Of a stretch of DNA of 23,613 nt, positions 1 through 8,801 are shown piece after piece; position 1 is the first letter of the stretch, and each line of letters opens with the position of its first letter. The DNA comes from Sphaerosporella brunnea (Eukaryota > Ascomycota > Pezizomycetes > Pezizales > Pyronemataceae), in assembly GCA_008704415.1 (NCBI GenBank), contig VXIS01000505.1, positions 1 to 23,613 on the forward strand. The letters are read 5' to 3'. The notes beneath the pieces were generated by a model. It saw nothing but the letters and a program-made list of their open reading frames with translations. It searched no databases and was not told the DNA's origin. The position numbers and the translations under genes were made by a program.

Positions 1-660
1 AAAACCCCCTTGGAATGGCGAAGGCCACCGGTTCGAGTGACCTACTTCTGCAGCCCAGGTTTATCTGTGGTGGCAATGATCAGGGCTACCATCAACCCTC
101 CACAAAACCCCCTCTACACCGTCAAAGCCGCTGCTGACGCGAAAGAGGGGGGCTCAGACAAACAACGGCACCACCCGGGCGCCAGTTCTTGCATTGTCAA
201 CTTTGAGGCGCGGGGCAGCGAGAACAGGAGGAGGAGGAGGAGCCCGAGATTAAGTGCCATCGTGACAGCTGGGAGATGCTTGTTTTCTCGACGAGGTATA
301 TCGGCTCTAGCTAGACGGTGCGGTGTGTGTGCTTTCACACTTCGCGGTGACAGGTTCTCCCCCGGCATGACAGGCACAAAGGAAAAACCAACAGGTTAGA
401 TTTTCACGTACGGATAGCCCCTCCCCCCCTCCTGTGGTACCATCGCTACAGTACATCCTGTCAAAAACTTGAACGGGGGGGCACTTTGTTACATTCTCTC
501 CGCATTGTTGTAGTCTCGCACCCCATAACCAAATGCACGTCAGCCGGTCACAGTGTAGCAACCGACCTGTCACGATCCAAACGCCACTGCGAAACACCTC
601 CGGCTTCCCATCAAAGCCACCGGGTGGAGGGGGGGGTAATCACAAATCCTCACTCGCAGG
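1..660. other. Gene-free upstream region
   Basis: No reading frame here has recognisable motifs or a plausible exon structure. The stretch is rich in C runs and purine-rich triplets (for example a GGAGGAGGAGG run near 228-240). It is best read as the 5' flank of the H4-like gene at 805, possibly reaching into the flank of a gene outside the window. Confidence 0.5.
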
Positions 661-662
661 AG

Positions 663-669
663 TATATAT
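663..669 (+). promoter_or_regulatory. TATA-like box of the H4-variant gene
   Basis: TATATAT is followed directly by a pyrimidine-only tract (CCCCCCCCCTCCCCCCTTCC) and lies about 135 nt before the start codon at 805. A TATA element followed by a CT-rich stretch is common in fungal promoters. Transcription probably starts between about 690 and 720, which is inferred from spacing only. Confidence 0.45.
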
Positions 670-720
670 CCCCCCCCCCTCCCCCCTTCCTCCTTGTCTC
701 AATACCAGTCCGCACCCATC

Positions 721-804
721 CATCACCACCACCACCACCACCACCACCGCGCCGGCCGCCAACCAACACCAACACCAACAACCCAAGCAAGCAAGCAAGC
801 AAGC
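721..804 (+). repeat. Simple repeats in the 5' leader: (CAC)n and (AAGC)5
   Basis: A CAC/ACC triplet run (about 722-748) is followed by CAA-rich sequence and five tandem AAGC units (785-804) that abut the ATG at 805. Upstream in-frame codons lack an ATG, so these repeats are leader sequence and are not translated. Confidence 0.7.
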
Positions 805-1203
805 ATGAGCGGCAAAGGCATCAAAAAGAAGTCAGCCACAGCCAAGCGGCTGCTCGACGCCTCCAGGACACACGGACGGCGAGTAAGGAACCCAGCGCTG
901 CTGCGGCTCGCACGACGGAGCGGCGTGAAGCGGGTGAAGAGGGGTAAGTTGTCCCCTGTCCCCCTCCCCCGGGCCACCCAACCAACCCATACCCCCGCAT
1001 CCGCATTGCTAACATATTGTAAATCAGACGTCTACGACGAAATCCGCAGCGAAATCGAGCGCTTCGTCGACGAGATCGTTAGGAACGCCGTGACCTGGGC
1101 CGAGCACAGGGAGGCTATCGGCGGGCCCAGAAAGACCGTTATGATTGGCGATATGTTGCAGGCGCTGAGGGTTGTGGGCCGGAAGGTGTGGGGGTGGGAA
1201 TGA
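805..1203 (+). CDS. Divergent histone H4 variant
   Basis: The exons are 805-943 and 1028-1203. The 84-nt intron starts GTAAGT, has a GCTAAC branch site at about 1008-1013 and ends CAG. It contains no stop and is a multiple of three, so it can be mistaken for coding sequence. The spliced protein has 104 residues, against 103 for canonical H4. Seen: an MSGKG start, NPALLRLARRSGVKR (29-43) matching the H4 segment KPAIRRLARRGGVKR, the alpha-2 helix VYDEIRSEIERFVDEIVRN (48-66), TEH-like AEH (71-73), and RKTV...GDMLQALRVVGR in alpha-3. It is a histone-fold partner that would pair with an H3 in nucleosomes. It differs from core H4 in a five-residue insertion (EAIGGP region) in loop 2, loss of the K20 equivalent (Asp18), and a WGWE end in place of YGFGG. 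Lys14 aligns with H4 K16. Filamentous ascomycetes such as Neurospora are known to carry an H4 variant (hH4v), and this may be its counterpart. It converges with the CDF gene at 1736. Confidence 0.85.
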   Translation: MSGKGIKKKSATAKRLLDASRTHGRRVRNPALLRLARRSGVKRVKRGKLSPVPLPRATQPTHTPASALLTYCKSDVYDEIRSEIERFVDEIVRNAVTWAEHREAIGGPRKTVMIGDMLQALRVVGRKVWGWE

Positions 1204-1735
1204 TGGATTTGGTGTTTTTTTTTTTCTTTTTTCTTTTTCTTTTTCTTTTTCTTTTTCCTTTTTCCTTTTTTTTTTTTTTTCTTCTGTTTGTTTGGCTGCT
1301 TGCGGCCGTGGCTGTAAGGCGCAAAATAAGAAAATACCGTCCCAGTAATGAGAGTGGTTTCCTGTAAAAAGTGTTCGGTGATGTACCTACTCGACCTAAC
1401 TCTTGGGAGGAGAAGGAGCCCGGTGTTGAATTTTGAGATGGTATTCGAGTTGAGATAAGGTGAACGGAGGACATCACTTTTGAAAGAGGTATCCATCCCA
1501 TCTCTCAAATAATAGTGACCGTAATACCCCCCCCCCCCCTGAAGAGCTTTCAGCATACTCGTTCGACTCGCAGCTGATTGCAATGTACTTTTGATTATTC
1601 CTCCATCCACAAGTTCAAGCCTTCCAAGCAACATGCAGCCAAGCAAGCATCGGAAATTCCCGGCCAGCAACGCCGAAGTCCAACCGGCAACGCCAAACAG
1701 CGGCAAAACAAAACCCCATCGCACCCCGCACCTGT
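1204..1735. other. Convergent intergenic region with T-rich and C-run tracts
   Basis: This lies between the stop codons of two convergent genes. It contains a 66-nt tract of almost pure T with scattered C (1215-1280) right after the H4-variant stop and a 13-nt C run (about 1527-1539). The long minus-strand frame here owes its Lys-rich stretch to the T tract and is not a gene. The region probably holds both 3' UTRs. Confidence 0.6.
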
Positions 1736-2991
1736 CTACAACTCCTTCTTCAAAAAGTGTTCCGGCCGATGTTCCGTCTCATAATCGACATGGACATACG
1801 CGCGCTCAACATCCGGGAGATCCTCGAGCTTAATCTGCAAGCTCTCGGCGACATCGTGCGTTTCTCTCAGCGTCGAAGTCTCCGGCATGACGATATCGAC
1901 CTCGACGATGATTCTAGGGCCCGAGTGGTACGCGCGGACAGTGTCGATGTGCGTGATCCTGTCGTCGTGGGTCATGGAGATGTACGTGATGAGGCCCCTC
2001 AGTTCCTGGGGCGCGGTGACGCCGATCAGGAGGAGCGACTCCTGGTAGATGACTCTACCCCAAGCGACCATGATGATGAGGGCGATGACGACGGCGCCCA
2101 TGGGGTCGACCCACCACGCGAGCTTGGAACCCGCAATCGAGGTGAATAGACCAAAGCTGTTGACTGGCAAGTCGTTGCGGTGGTCTTTCCACAGGATCAT
2201 CACCTGCGAGTACTTATCCTTGAGGCTATAGCAGTAAAAGAACAGCAGGAGCTTCGTGGACAACGCCACACTAACCGCGATTACCGACGGAAGATGGAAG
2301 CGCTTCAATTCATCGTGCGAGGTTGTGGCGATGTCGCGCGCGCTCATCACCAGCAGGATCATCGATACCGCGATCATCATGAATGCGAACGCAATATTTC
2401 CCGCGGTCTCGATCCGCGCCTTTCCGGAGGGGAAGCGCGCAGAGTCGACTTTCTGCACGGCGCGGTGGGAGAGGATCAAGAGGACGTTGGACATAGGGTC
2501 GAAGATTGAGTCGGCGGCCGCTGTTGCATGGTTAACCCCAATCGCTCTCCGCATAGGAGGGGCAGGCACATACTGGCAAACAGCGACAACGATTCCGAAG
2601 AGATGGCGGCATACAGCTGCAGCACGGCCAATATCACATTGGCGGCTAAACTACCATGAACGGCGATCAAAAACCGGAGGCGCGTGTCTTCAGCTGAATC
2701 CTTGGCTTCACGTCGGTGCTCGTCCACACTCTTGAGCATGCGCTGGATGTGCGCATTCTGCGTTTCGTAGAAGGTTTTCAGACCCTTGATGTCGCGCTTT
2801 TCGCCACCCGACGAGCGCCGGAGACGCGCGGAGAACGGTAGACGGGAGTGCGTGCCTGACTCTGCGAGGCTCTCGATTTCCGCGGGGGATTTGAGGGCGG
2901 AAGAGAGCTGATAGGGGTCGTGAGGGACGAGACGAGGGGACGTCTCGACATCGGTCAGTTCGATGGGAGTGGTTGTTATTATGGTGGACAT
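1736..2991 (-). CDS. Cation diffusion facilitator (Mn-type CDF transporter)
   Basis: The exons are 2991-2574 and 2520-1736 (minus). The 53-nt intron begins GTATGT, has a GTTAAC branch-like site and ends ACAG. Splicing gives a 400-residue protein and restores SLSLFATAADSIFDPMSN across the junction, a hallmark of fungal CDF carriers. Residues 1-100 are a cytosolic N-terminus that includes TFYETQNAHIQ (73-83). Membrane segments follow from about 105 to 305. The two metal-site motifs are D143-S-I-F-D147 and D252-H-R-N-D256; DxxxD in both places is the pattern of the Mn-transporting CDF subgroup. A cytosolic ferredoxin-like C-terminal domain covers about 310-390 (IDTVRAYHSGPRIIVEVDIV). By family it exports divalent metal, probably Mn2+, from the cytosol into an organelle or out of the cell using a proton gradient. 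The start at 2991 sits in a good CACC-ATG context. Substrate and location are inferred. Confidence 0.93.
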
Positions 2992-3900
2992 GGTGCCGTG
3001 TGGGGGTGGGAGGTGGAAGGAAGAAGGAAAGGAAGGAATGGAGAAGTTTGATAGCAACGCACTGACACTGACTTGACTCTGATTGCACACAGATCTCCTC
3101 TCTTTGTCATGCCTGTCGTCATAAGCTCTTACCAATTATTATTTTTGAAGGTTGGCAAGTGGGAGCGGGAACACCTCCGATTGATGTGAATTTTTATGGT
3201 AACTCTAGGCATGTCGATCAGCTAGGTACAAGGCGGGTGCTGGGACACCCAAAAACCCTAACCCACAGGTATCTCTACTGGCTTTGGTCTAAGAGATTCG
3301 TTCGCTGCCTCAAAATTAATGCAAAAGCCCCCTCAAAGATTTTGCCATTGACAAGTCGAGAGTCTCTTTTCTTTGCGATGATGTCGTGTTTTGCATTGCC
3401 GGGTTTTTGGTGGGGCGCGTGTGGGTTAGGTTTTTCAGGTGTCCCAAGACTTAAAAATCACTGAGCAGTTTATCTCCGAAGCCAAGCCTGCAGCACTCGC
3501 ATTTGCCCGCACAAGCTGTGGCAATAGTACAAGTTGAATGCGTAAGCATCCGAGCTAACGCTTGTGGCGGAGGGGATATGGATGGGCAGCGTCGCTAGTC
3601 ACCGCCACAACGGGTCTTACAAAATCCGCGTTCGTGGTCTAGCACGAGTGATCATTGATGCAGCGCACCTGCCATTGCCGCGATATGCGCGCAGCTAATC
3701 AACACACGGCTTACCAGCTCAATTGAAGGCACAGGAGTAGATTGCTATGTAGTAGAAGGAACCAAATGGCAAAAAACTACAAGAAAAATCTATCGCCAAA
3801 GAGTACGTGGAAAGGTACTCCGGTATGGTCTGGATCCTACCTCCTAACGTTTCTTGGTAGCGATCAGTTTCGCCAGGTTCGCCGTGATTGCAGCCTGGCT
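2992..3900. other. Intergenic region, no gene seen
   Basis: Apart from the short inverted-repeat element at 3241-3446, I see no coding sequence or RNA gene. The first 150 bp are the promoter side of the CDF gene. The piece from 3760 to 3900 lies just beyond the possible last exon of the minus-strand Ser/Pro-rich gene and is probably its 3' flank. Confidence 0.5.
3241..3446. mobile_element. Short MITE-like element with 26-bp terminal inverted repeats
   Basis: Positions 3241-3266 (starting TGGGACACC, ending CTAACCCAC) and the reverse complement of 3421-3446 agree at 23 of 26 bases. The 206-bp interval has no transposase. No clear target-site duplication is visible in the flanks, so the assignment as a non-autonomous DNA transposon rests on the inverted repeats and the size. 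The TTAGG-like bases inside the repeat do not form a telomeric array. Confidence 0.5.
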
Positions 3901-4067
3901 CTATTTCCCCTTCCTGGGCATAACAGCCTCGACCTTCTCGGTCTCTCCACAGAACATAGAACCCTGATAAACCTGCTCAAACCCTTCGAGCAGGTTGGGG
4001 GCGGCACGCAACTTGGCCCGAATCATTCCTACCATCACGCTCGTGTCGATTCTAGATATCGTATCAG

Positions 4068-5638
4068 CTAGCAGACTCTTGCTGGCAGGGGGCAAGTGAC
4101 CAACTCCGAGTTTTTCCAGTCCTTCAGAGTGTCCACCACACTGAACCATACCCAGTATCCCAGCTGCTCGTTCACCATCGACAGCCACTTCTCAGCGTAT
4201 TGGTTGCCCTGGTTGTGTAGATTTTGGGTTTCGGGAGGAGCACGGGTGATTGGACGTCGAGGAAGGGGCGGAGGGGGCATCGCAGCGTAATCTGCCGCCT
4301 CTTTGCTAAGGTTGAGCGCAATTAGATCTTCCTCAGTGTAGTCAGAGGTTTCGCCGTCTGAACAGTCATCATGCTCTTCGTCCTCAGAAAAGATATCCCC
4401 AGCAGTTCCATCCTGTCCCTGCATGGTGCCGGGAATGGCAGTCCCATCACTGAGTTGCGCCGGAGGAGCGAAAGTTCCTAAAAATCGTTATCACAATCCC
4501 ATTTACAGAAACTAGTATGCCAAACTTACCTGTTCTCAGAGAAAAAGTGGACGTTGCCCTGATCGGGGGATATGCCGACCTGAGCATGTCTTCCAGGGGG
4601 GGCAGTTTGGGTCCGGGACCAGGTTCGAACGGAGTTGGGGATGGAACAGCAGCTGACGATTCAGAGAGGGAAGCGGATGGGATGGGACTCTCCGAGTTAC
4701 CTGTTTCTCCAGGCTGCGCTGGAGTTGTCGGTTCGAGAGGGGAAAAAGAACGATGGCGCTCTTCCTCGGTCTGCCGCTTCGCATTTTCCTCATCGCAATT
4801 AGTGGTTCCGCTGTCCGGACTGTCATCATGCTCCTCATCCGCAGAAATGATGCCTCCAGTAGCTTCATCCTGTACCTGAACTTTGGCGCTGGGAAAGATA
4901 GCCTCGTTCCTCTGCTGGGTCGCAGTAGTGAGCATGTCTGAGGATAATTAACATCATTTCATCGGCGGGCGCTGGCCAGACAAACCTACCGGTTCTCAGG
5001 GAAGAAGTAGGGGTCATTCTGGAAGGAGACCGAGCCGACATGATCATATTCTCAGCGGGGGGCAATTTGGGTCCGGGCTCGGGGAGGATGCTGTTTGTGG
5101 GCAGACTTGGGGATCGAACAACGACTGAGGCTCTGGGGGAGGAAGAAGGGGTCGCTGGAGTGGAAATTTCCGAGTTACCTGGACTTCTAGGCTGAGCCTG
5201 AGTTGTAGGTTCGAGAGCGGATGGAATAGCAGCTGATGATTCGGGGAAGGAAGCTGATGGGGCAACTGGAGTGGGGCCCTCCGAATTACCTGGACCGCTA
5301 GGTTGGGCTGGAAATGGAGGCGACAAAGAACATTCCGTGCCAATTGGGTCCAACATTTCAACTTCAGGCCCAGGAACGAGCTGAAAGATTTGGAAGTGAA
5401 GGAAAGCCAAGGAACTGCGTGGAGCGGCCTCGACTCCTTCTGGACGACCCGGATCCCCAGATGGCGATGAAGAGGAGGCAATCAAAGTCGCCTTGGGACT
5501 TGACAAAGTCCCAGAGTTTGCCGACTCTAACTCTGGCCGTGAATCGGCATGGGAGGCCGCGGCGTCTGCTGTCTTGTCTCCAGTACTGGAGATAGAGACT
5601 GGAACAGCACCGACAGTTGAGCTGTGTTCTTGCTTCAT
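4068..5638 (-). CDS. Unrecognised Ser/Pro-rich acidic protein with internal exon duplication
   Basis: Three exons fit by eye: 5638-4990, 4937-4530 and 4477-4068 (minus). The introns are 52 nt each (4938-4989 with GTAGGT...CAG; 4478-4529 with GTAAGT...TAG), both in phase 1. The product has 488 residues. Exons 1 and 2 both end in a block of the form GNSE-x-PSASxxESSAAxPS ... EPGPKLPP-x-E-x-M ... SLRTG, split by the intron after the T codon. Exons 2 and 3 both then contain a G-x-I-x-S-x-DEEHDD-xx-D acidic block. The gene has therefore duplicated a unit with its intron. No catalytic domain or membrane segment is visible, and the long Ser/Pro stretches suggest disorder. The start MKQEHSS at 5638 is the first in-frame ATG, but an upstream exon cannot be excluded. 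The 3' end is uncertain: a coding-looking frame overlaps it and runs to 3901 (SLLADTISRIDTSVMVG...). It could be joined by a 74-nt intron (4151-4078, GTATGG...CAAG), giving 519 residues. Function unknown. Confidence 0.6.
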
Positions 5639-5805
5639 CGAGGTCAGCACATGGAACCAAAACAACGCATCAACGGTAACCCTGTACTGTGATGAGGCTA
5701 GGAGTGCTCACGCCGACACCAGTACTTCCGTGAGCTCGGCCGGCAGCGTCGGTTGTATGCTGTGAGGCAGCACTCTTCGAACAAATCAGCTTTATAACCT
5801 AACCA

Positions 5806-6099
5806 CTAAGAACTGGCTTGAAGCACCACAGGAGCGGCATCGGAAGACGACGCAGCAGAACTAGAATATGTCGCCGCAAAGCCGGGGGCAACACGCCGAC
5901 CCTCTCTCTTCTTGGCACGTAGTTTGCGAGAGGAACCGGCGGTAACTGGCGATTGAATTTGATGTGGGGTTGGAGCGGCTGCCCGACCTGAAGCCTGACG
6001 AGACTTGCGGGTCTTAGACGTCGGACTTAAGGATTGGTATGCTGTCCCCGAACGGGTGGTGCGGTTGTTGTTGTTGTTGTTGTTGTTGTTGCTGTCCAT
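5806..6099 (-). CDS. Small poly-Asn, basic hypothetical protein
   Basis: This is a 97-residue frame that starts MDS followed by nine Asn, encoded by a (GTT)9 microsatellite at 6064-6090 read on the other strand. RTTRSGTAYQSLSPTSKTRK and a Ser/Ala-rich, Arg/Lys-patched tail follow. There are no known domains, no signal peptide and no membrane segment. Basic patches (KTRKSR; KLRAKKREGRR) would suit a nuclear protein. It lies 168 bp upstream of the Ser/Pro-rich gene on the same strand and could be a separate small gene or a missed first exon of that gene; I found no convincing splice pair joining them. It may also be a chance frame. Confidence 0.35.
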   Translation of the reverse strand: MDSNNNNNNNNNRTTRSGTAYQSLSPTSKTRKSRQASGRAAAPTPHQIQSPVTAGSSRKLRAKKREGRRVAPGFAATYSSSAASSSDAAPVVLQASS

Positions 6100-6293
6100 G
6101 CGGAAATACCTGGCCCCACAGGTATTTCAGAAGGTGTGTACTTCAATCCGAGGGCAGCAGCCGAGTGATAGTTACATGCTCATACACCAGCGAGTGATGC
6201 TCATGTATAATACACACATCTTCAAGTTAAATACGTACAATACAGCTGAATTCAAACAAACAAAACACATGCTCTCCGTGATGTTCGTTTCAT

Positions 6294-7784
6294 TCACCAC
6301 GGCTTGATTGCTCCCCACCACCCCAGCCCTGCAACTCCTCCAAGAATGATCGCCACAGCAGGCGGCACCGCATACCACTCGACCAAAGTAAACGTCGCCG
6401 CCGAAACCGCCAGCCACCACGGCTCCTTGCCCAGGCTCGCTCCCGAACTTTCCGTCGGCGTCAGGTAGCCGATTTCCCACAGTCGGTACACCGCAGTGAA
6501 CACCAGTCCCACCGCCGCAGCGTGCACTCCCCGGAGCATGCTCACTACCTCGCGCCTCTTGCGCAGCGCACGCCACAAGGTCTGGAATCCGACCTGCAAC
6601 ACCATGCCGGGAATGAAGATGCCGAGAAACCCGAGCACGGAGCCCAGCGCCGTCGACGTTCGGTCGAGCGCGAGTCCGCCGAGGTACACAGCAAAATTGA
6701 AGTTCGGTCCAGGGAACGCTTGGATGAGCGCCAGCCCGAGCAGGAAGTCACGCGGCGACACCCAACCAGGCACAACCACATATTCGCGCAGAAGCGGGAT
6801 GACGACGGGTCCACCACCGAAGATGATCGTGCCAGCCAAGAACATGTTGTTGAACACTGCGAGGGGAAGCGGTACGTGCTTTAAAACACCACGAACGGTC
6901 ATCAGGGTGATGAAGAAGGCGAAGAAGACGATGATTACCACGATGCCCCATTTCGTCGCGTAGCCCTGGTGGGTCTCGACCGGGGCAGGTGGAATGATGT
7001 TGCGCTCCTCCTTGCCGGATCCGGCGTGCGAAGTCGCAGTCGACTTTACGCGGCGCTGAGCTGCAGATTCAGAAGCATCCTGCGCCACATCTACAGGTAC
7101 CGAAATATTTTCCTCCAACTGGCTAGGCTCCGACTTGCGTCGCTTCAGTCTCTGCCGGAGCGCCTGCGCCTGGGTCTGCCCCCAGCAATCCCAAACAAGC
7201 GTCGACAGGCCTCCAACTACCATCAATACGGGTAAGTACCATAGCGCATTGTACAGCAATCCCCCGCAACCACCAAACATGACCAAAATCCTGGTCAACT
7301 TGTCGGTGATGGCCTTCCTGGCCAGCTGCATAGCCGCCAGGGCGATGATGCCGACAGTGGCCGAGTTCAATCCCGACAGCAACGCGTACACGGGAGATGG
7401 CAGGACCTCGCTGATGCGTTGCACTCCCATGGCCAGGCCAAACATGCCCAAAGCGCCAGGAAGCGACCAGATAAGGAATACCAGGGTCGCGGGGAGAATT
7501 CCGGCATGGATCATAGCGATACTGAAGACCATCTTCGTGGAGGCGGGGCCTGGGAGGGCCTGGCAGACGGCAAAAAGCTCCTGGTAGGTCTGCTCATCGA
7601 TCCAGGGTGTCTTTCCCTTGCCATCGACGAAGCGCGAGTGAAGGATCTGGAAGTGAACCGGAGGACCGCCGAAGGATGTGAAGCCGAGATCCCAGGTACG
7701 TGAGATGACATCGAGGAAGCGTGACACGAGCTTGTTGTTTGAGGCGCCCTGCCTGCCCGCGGAAACGATTGAGTTGAGCGCCAT
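6294..7784 (-). CDS. Chromate transporter, two-domain CHR family
   Basis: A single exon of 496 residues. The start at 7784 (MALNSIVSAG) is the first ATG in the frame; the frame upstream of it has no ATG. It has two homologous CHR halves. Half 1 has SFGGPPVHFQIL (37-48) and CQALPGPASTKM (74-85). Half 2 has FGGGPVVIPLLREY (322-335) and IQAFPGPNFNFAVYLGG (354-370). These FGGP and Q-A-x-PGP motifs define the ChrA family. The halves are joined by a charged cytosolic linker (about 205-275) with no membrane segment, and each half has about five to six hydrophobic segments. Bacterial ChrA and Neurospora chr-1 family members move chromate across the membrane; in bacteria this is efflux that confers resistance. 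Here the direction and membrane are inferred. No frameshift or stop is seen. A TATA element lies about 45 nt upstream. Confidence 0.93.
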   Translation of the reverse strand: MALNSIVSAGRQGASNNKLVSRFLDVISRTWDLGFTSFGGPPVHFQILHSRFVDGKGKTPWIDEQTYQELFAVCQALPGPASTKMVFSIAMIHAGILPATLVFLIWSLPGALGMFGLAMGVQRISEVLPSPVYALLSGLNSATVGIIALAAMQLARKAITDKLTRILVMFGGCGGLLYNALWYLPVLMVVGGLSTLVWDCWGQTQAQALRQRLKRRKSEPSQLEENISVPVDVAQDASESAAQRRVKSTATSHAGSGKEERNIIPPAPVETHQGYATKWGIVVIIVFFAFFITLMTVRGVLKHVPLPLAVFNNMFLAGTIIFGGGPVVIPLLREYVVVPGWVSPRDFLLGLALIQAFPGPNFNFAVYLGGLALDRTSTALGSVLGFLGIFIPGMVLQVGFQTLWRALRKRREVVSMLRGVHAAAVGLVFTAVYRLWEIGYLTPTESSGASLGKEPWWLAVSAATFTLVEWYAVPPAVAIILGGVAGLGWWGAIKPW

Positions 7785-7825
7785 TGCTCGCGTTGTCAAA
7801 AAAATCAGTTGGAAAATGCGCGGCG

Positions 7826-7834
7826 TTATATAAC
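7826..7834 (-). promoter_or_regulatory. TATA-like box of the chromate transporter gene
   Basis: Read on the minus strand this is GTTATATAA, about 42-50 nt before the ATG at 7784. Spacing and sequence suit a fungal core promoter, implying a very short 5' leader. Confidence 0.5.
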
Positions 7835-7980
7835 CGTAGGTTACTCGAGATGGTGGAATGCGTGCAAGCGAATGATATCCTTCGGATCTGCACGTGGACC
7901 CGGGCAAACGCTAGGCGCCGCTGGTTCGGAATGAATTTCAACGGAGGAGGCCGTCGCTAAAGGAAGTTACTTTCGACGTC

Positions 7981-8017
7981 TTCTCGTGCCAAGGTGGTTG
8001 CCACCTTGGCACGAGAA
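7981..8017. repeat. Perfect 17-bp inverted repeat (hairpin)
   Basis: TTCTCGTGCCAAGGTGG (7981-7997), a TTG spacer, then its exact reverse complement (8001-8017). It sits about 200 bp upstream of the chromate transporter start. A perfect 17-bp stem with a 3-nt loop is unlikely by chance. It could be a protein-binding palindrome, a transcribed hairpin or a tiny foldback insertion. Nothing in the flanks decides between these. Confidence 0.85.
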
Positions 8018-8517
8018 TCCATACTTATGATCGACGGGTATTATTATTTCAATCATGTGAATATTGTAAGAGATTGCCATGAAAAATCACCTTCACCTGG
8101 GCTCTCACGGAGACATAGAGCTTTGGTGCGGGGCTTCAATACCAAGTAGCACCAGCCCAATTCAAGGGGAGGTGAATTTCGGTCATATTTCTTCGGTAGG
8201 GATGAAGGACCGCAGGCCTCGACAGCGGGCTCTACGCCCGGAGGCAGCATCATGATAGTTCCTTCTGCAAGCAACTACCGAATGCGTATGATTAACACGG
8301 CCATGAGGTGGAAGTGTTGGAATATGCGTCCTGACATGTGGACCGAGTGCTGGATCGTGAGTGAGGCACTCTGTATCTGTGGTTGTAGTTGTACAGCTGG
8401 CGTCTAAGTTCGAACTCTAGGCTGGCTGCATAAGACAGCCAACCTGGCTTTTTGGGCTGGCTAGTTATGAGGGAGAGGTTTTGAAAATGGTTATGCAATT
8501 AGTTTTGATTTAGACAG
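8018..8517. other. Intergenic region, no gene seen
   Basis: The region is AT-richer than the flanking genes. A minus-strand frame at 8053-8274 has no recognisable motif. Short GGCTGGCT/AGCCAGCC-type repeats occur at about 8419-8462. I see no RNA gene. Confidence 0.45.
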
Positions 8518-8629
8518 CCGCAGTGGTGAAAGTGCTAGATTGAGCAACAACCGATGAAAGTGGTGACTATTCTGACTAATCCACACTATTTCACGGTTGT
8601 TGCTCGGTCTAGCATTTTCACCACTGCGG
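8518..8629. mobile_element. 112-bp foldback element with 36-bp arms
   Basis: The arms 8518-8553 and 8594-8629 are reverse complements at 33 of 36 positions, around a 40-nt centre. The outer edge reads CCGCAGTGGTGAAA. Element ends starting CAGTGG are typical of several DNA transposon families, so this looks like a minimal MITE. A 7-nt direct repeat, TTAGACA, occurs at 8510-8516 and 8639-8645, but the right copy is 10 nt outside the arm, so it is only a weak target-duplication candidate. It lies about 170 bp before the CENP-P-like start and could affect that promoter. Confidence 0.7.
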
Positions 8630-8801
8630 GATAGTAACTTAGACAAATTCTTCTTGGGCTGCGGCCCTTCGTTGGATTTCAGAGACTTCGCTTATCTGGC
8701 CTGGTGCGAGTGCTCAACTGTGATTGATGCTCGCGTTCATAAGCGAGAGCAAGCATCAACACGCGTTTACCGGAACTTAGCAACCTCAAATCACCACAAC
8801 C

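Noticed and set aside
10..399. 129-codon plus-strand frame at the window edge
   Set aside because: No domain, no splice or promoter context, and an overlapping minus-strand frame of similar quality. It looks like chance in GC-rich DNA.
1032..1724. Long minus-strand frame of 230 codons over the H4-variant gene and its 3' flank
   Set aside because: Its Lys-rich middle is the antisense of a T-rich tract, and its right half is antisense to the histone exon. No motif supports it.
3420..3440. GTGGGTTAGG and, near 21560, GGTTAGGGTTA as telomere-like repeats
   Set aside because: Only one or two units are present. The first belongs to a terminal inverted repeat and the second is isolated.
8053..8274. 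73-codon minus-strand frame between the transporter and CENP-P-like genes
   Set aside because: No motif and no start context; it lies in an AT-richer spacer.
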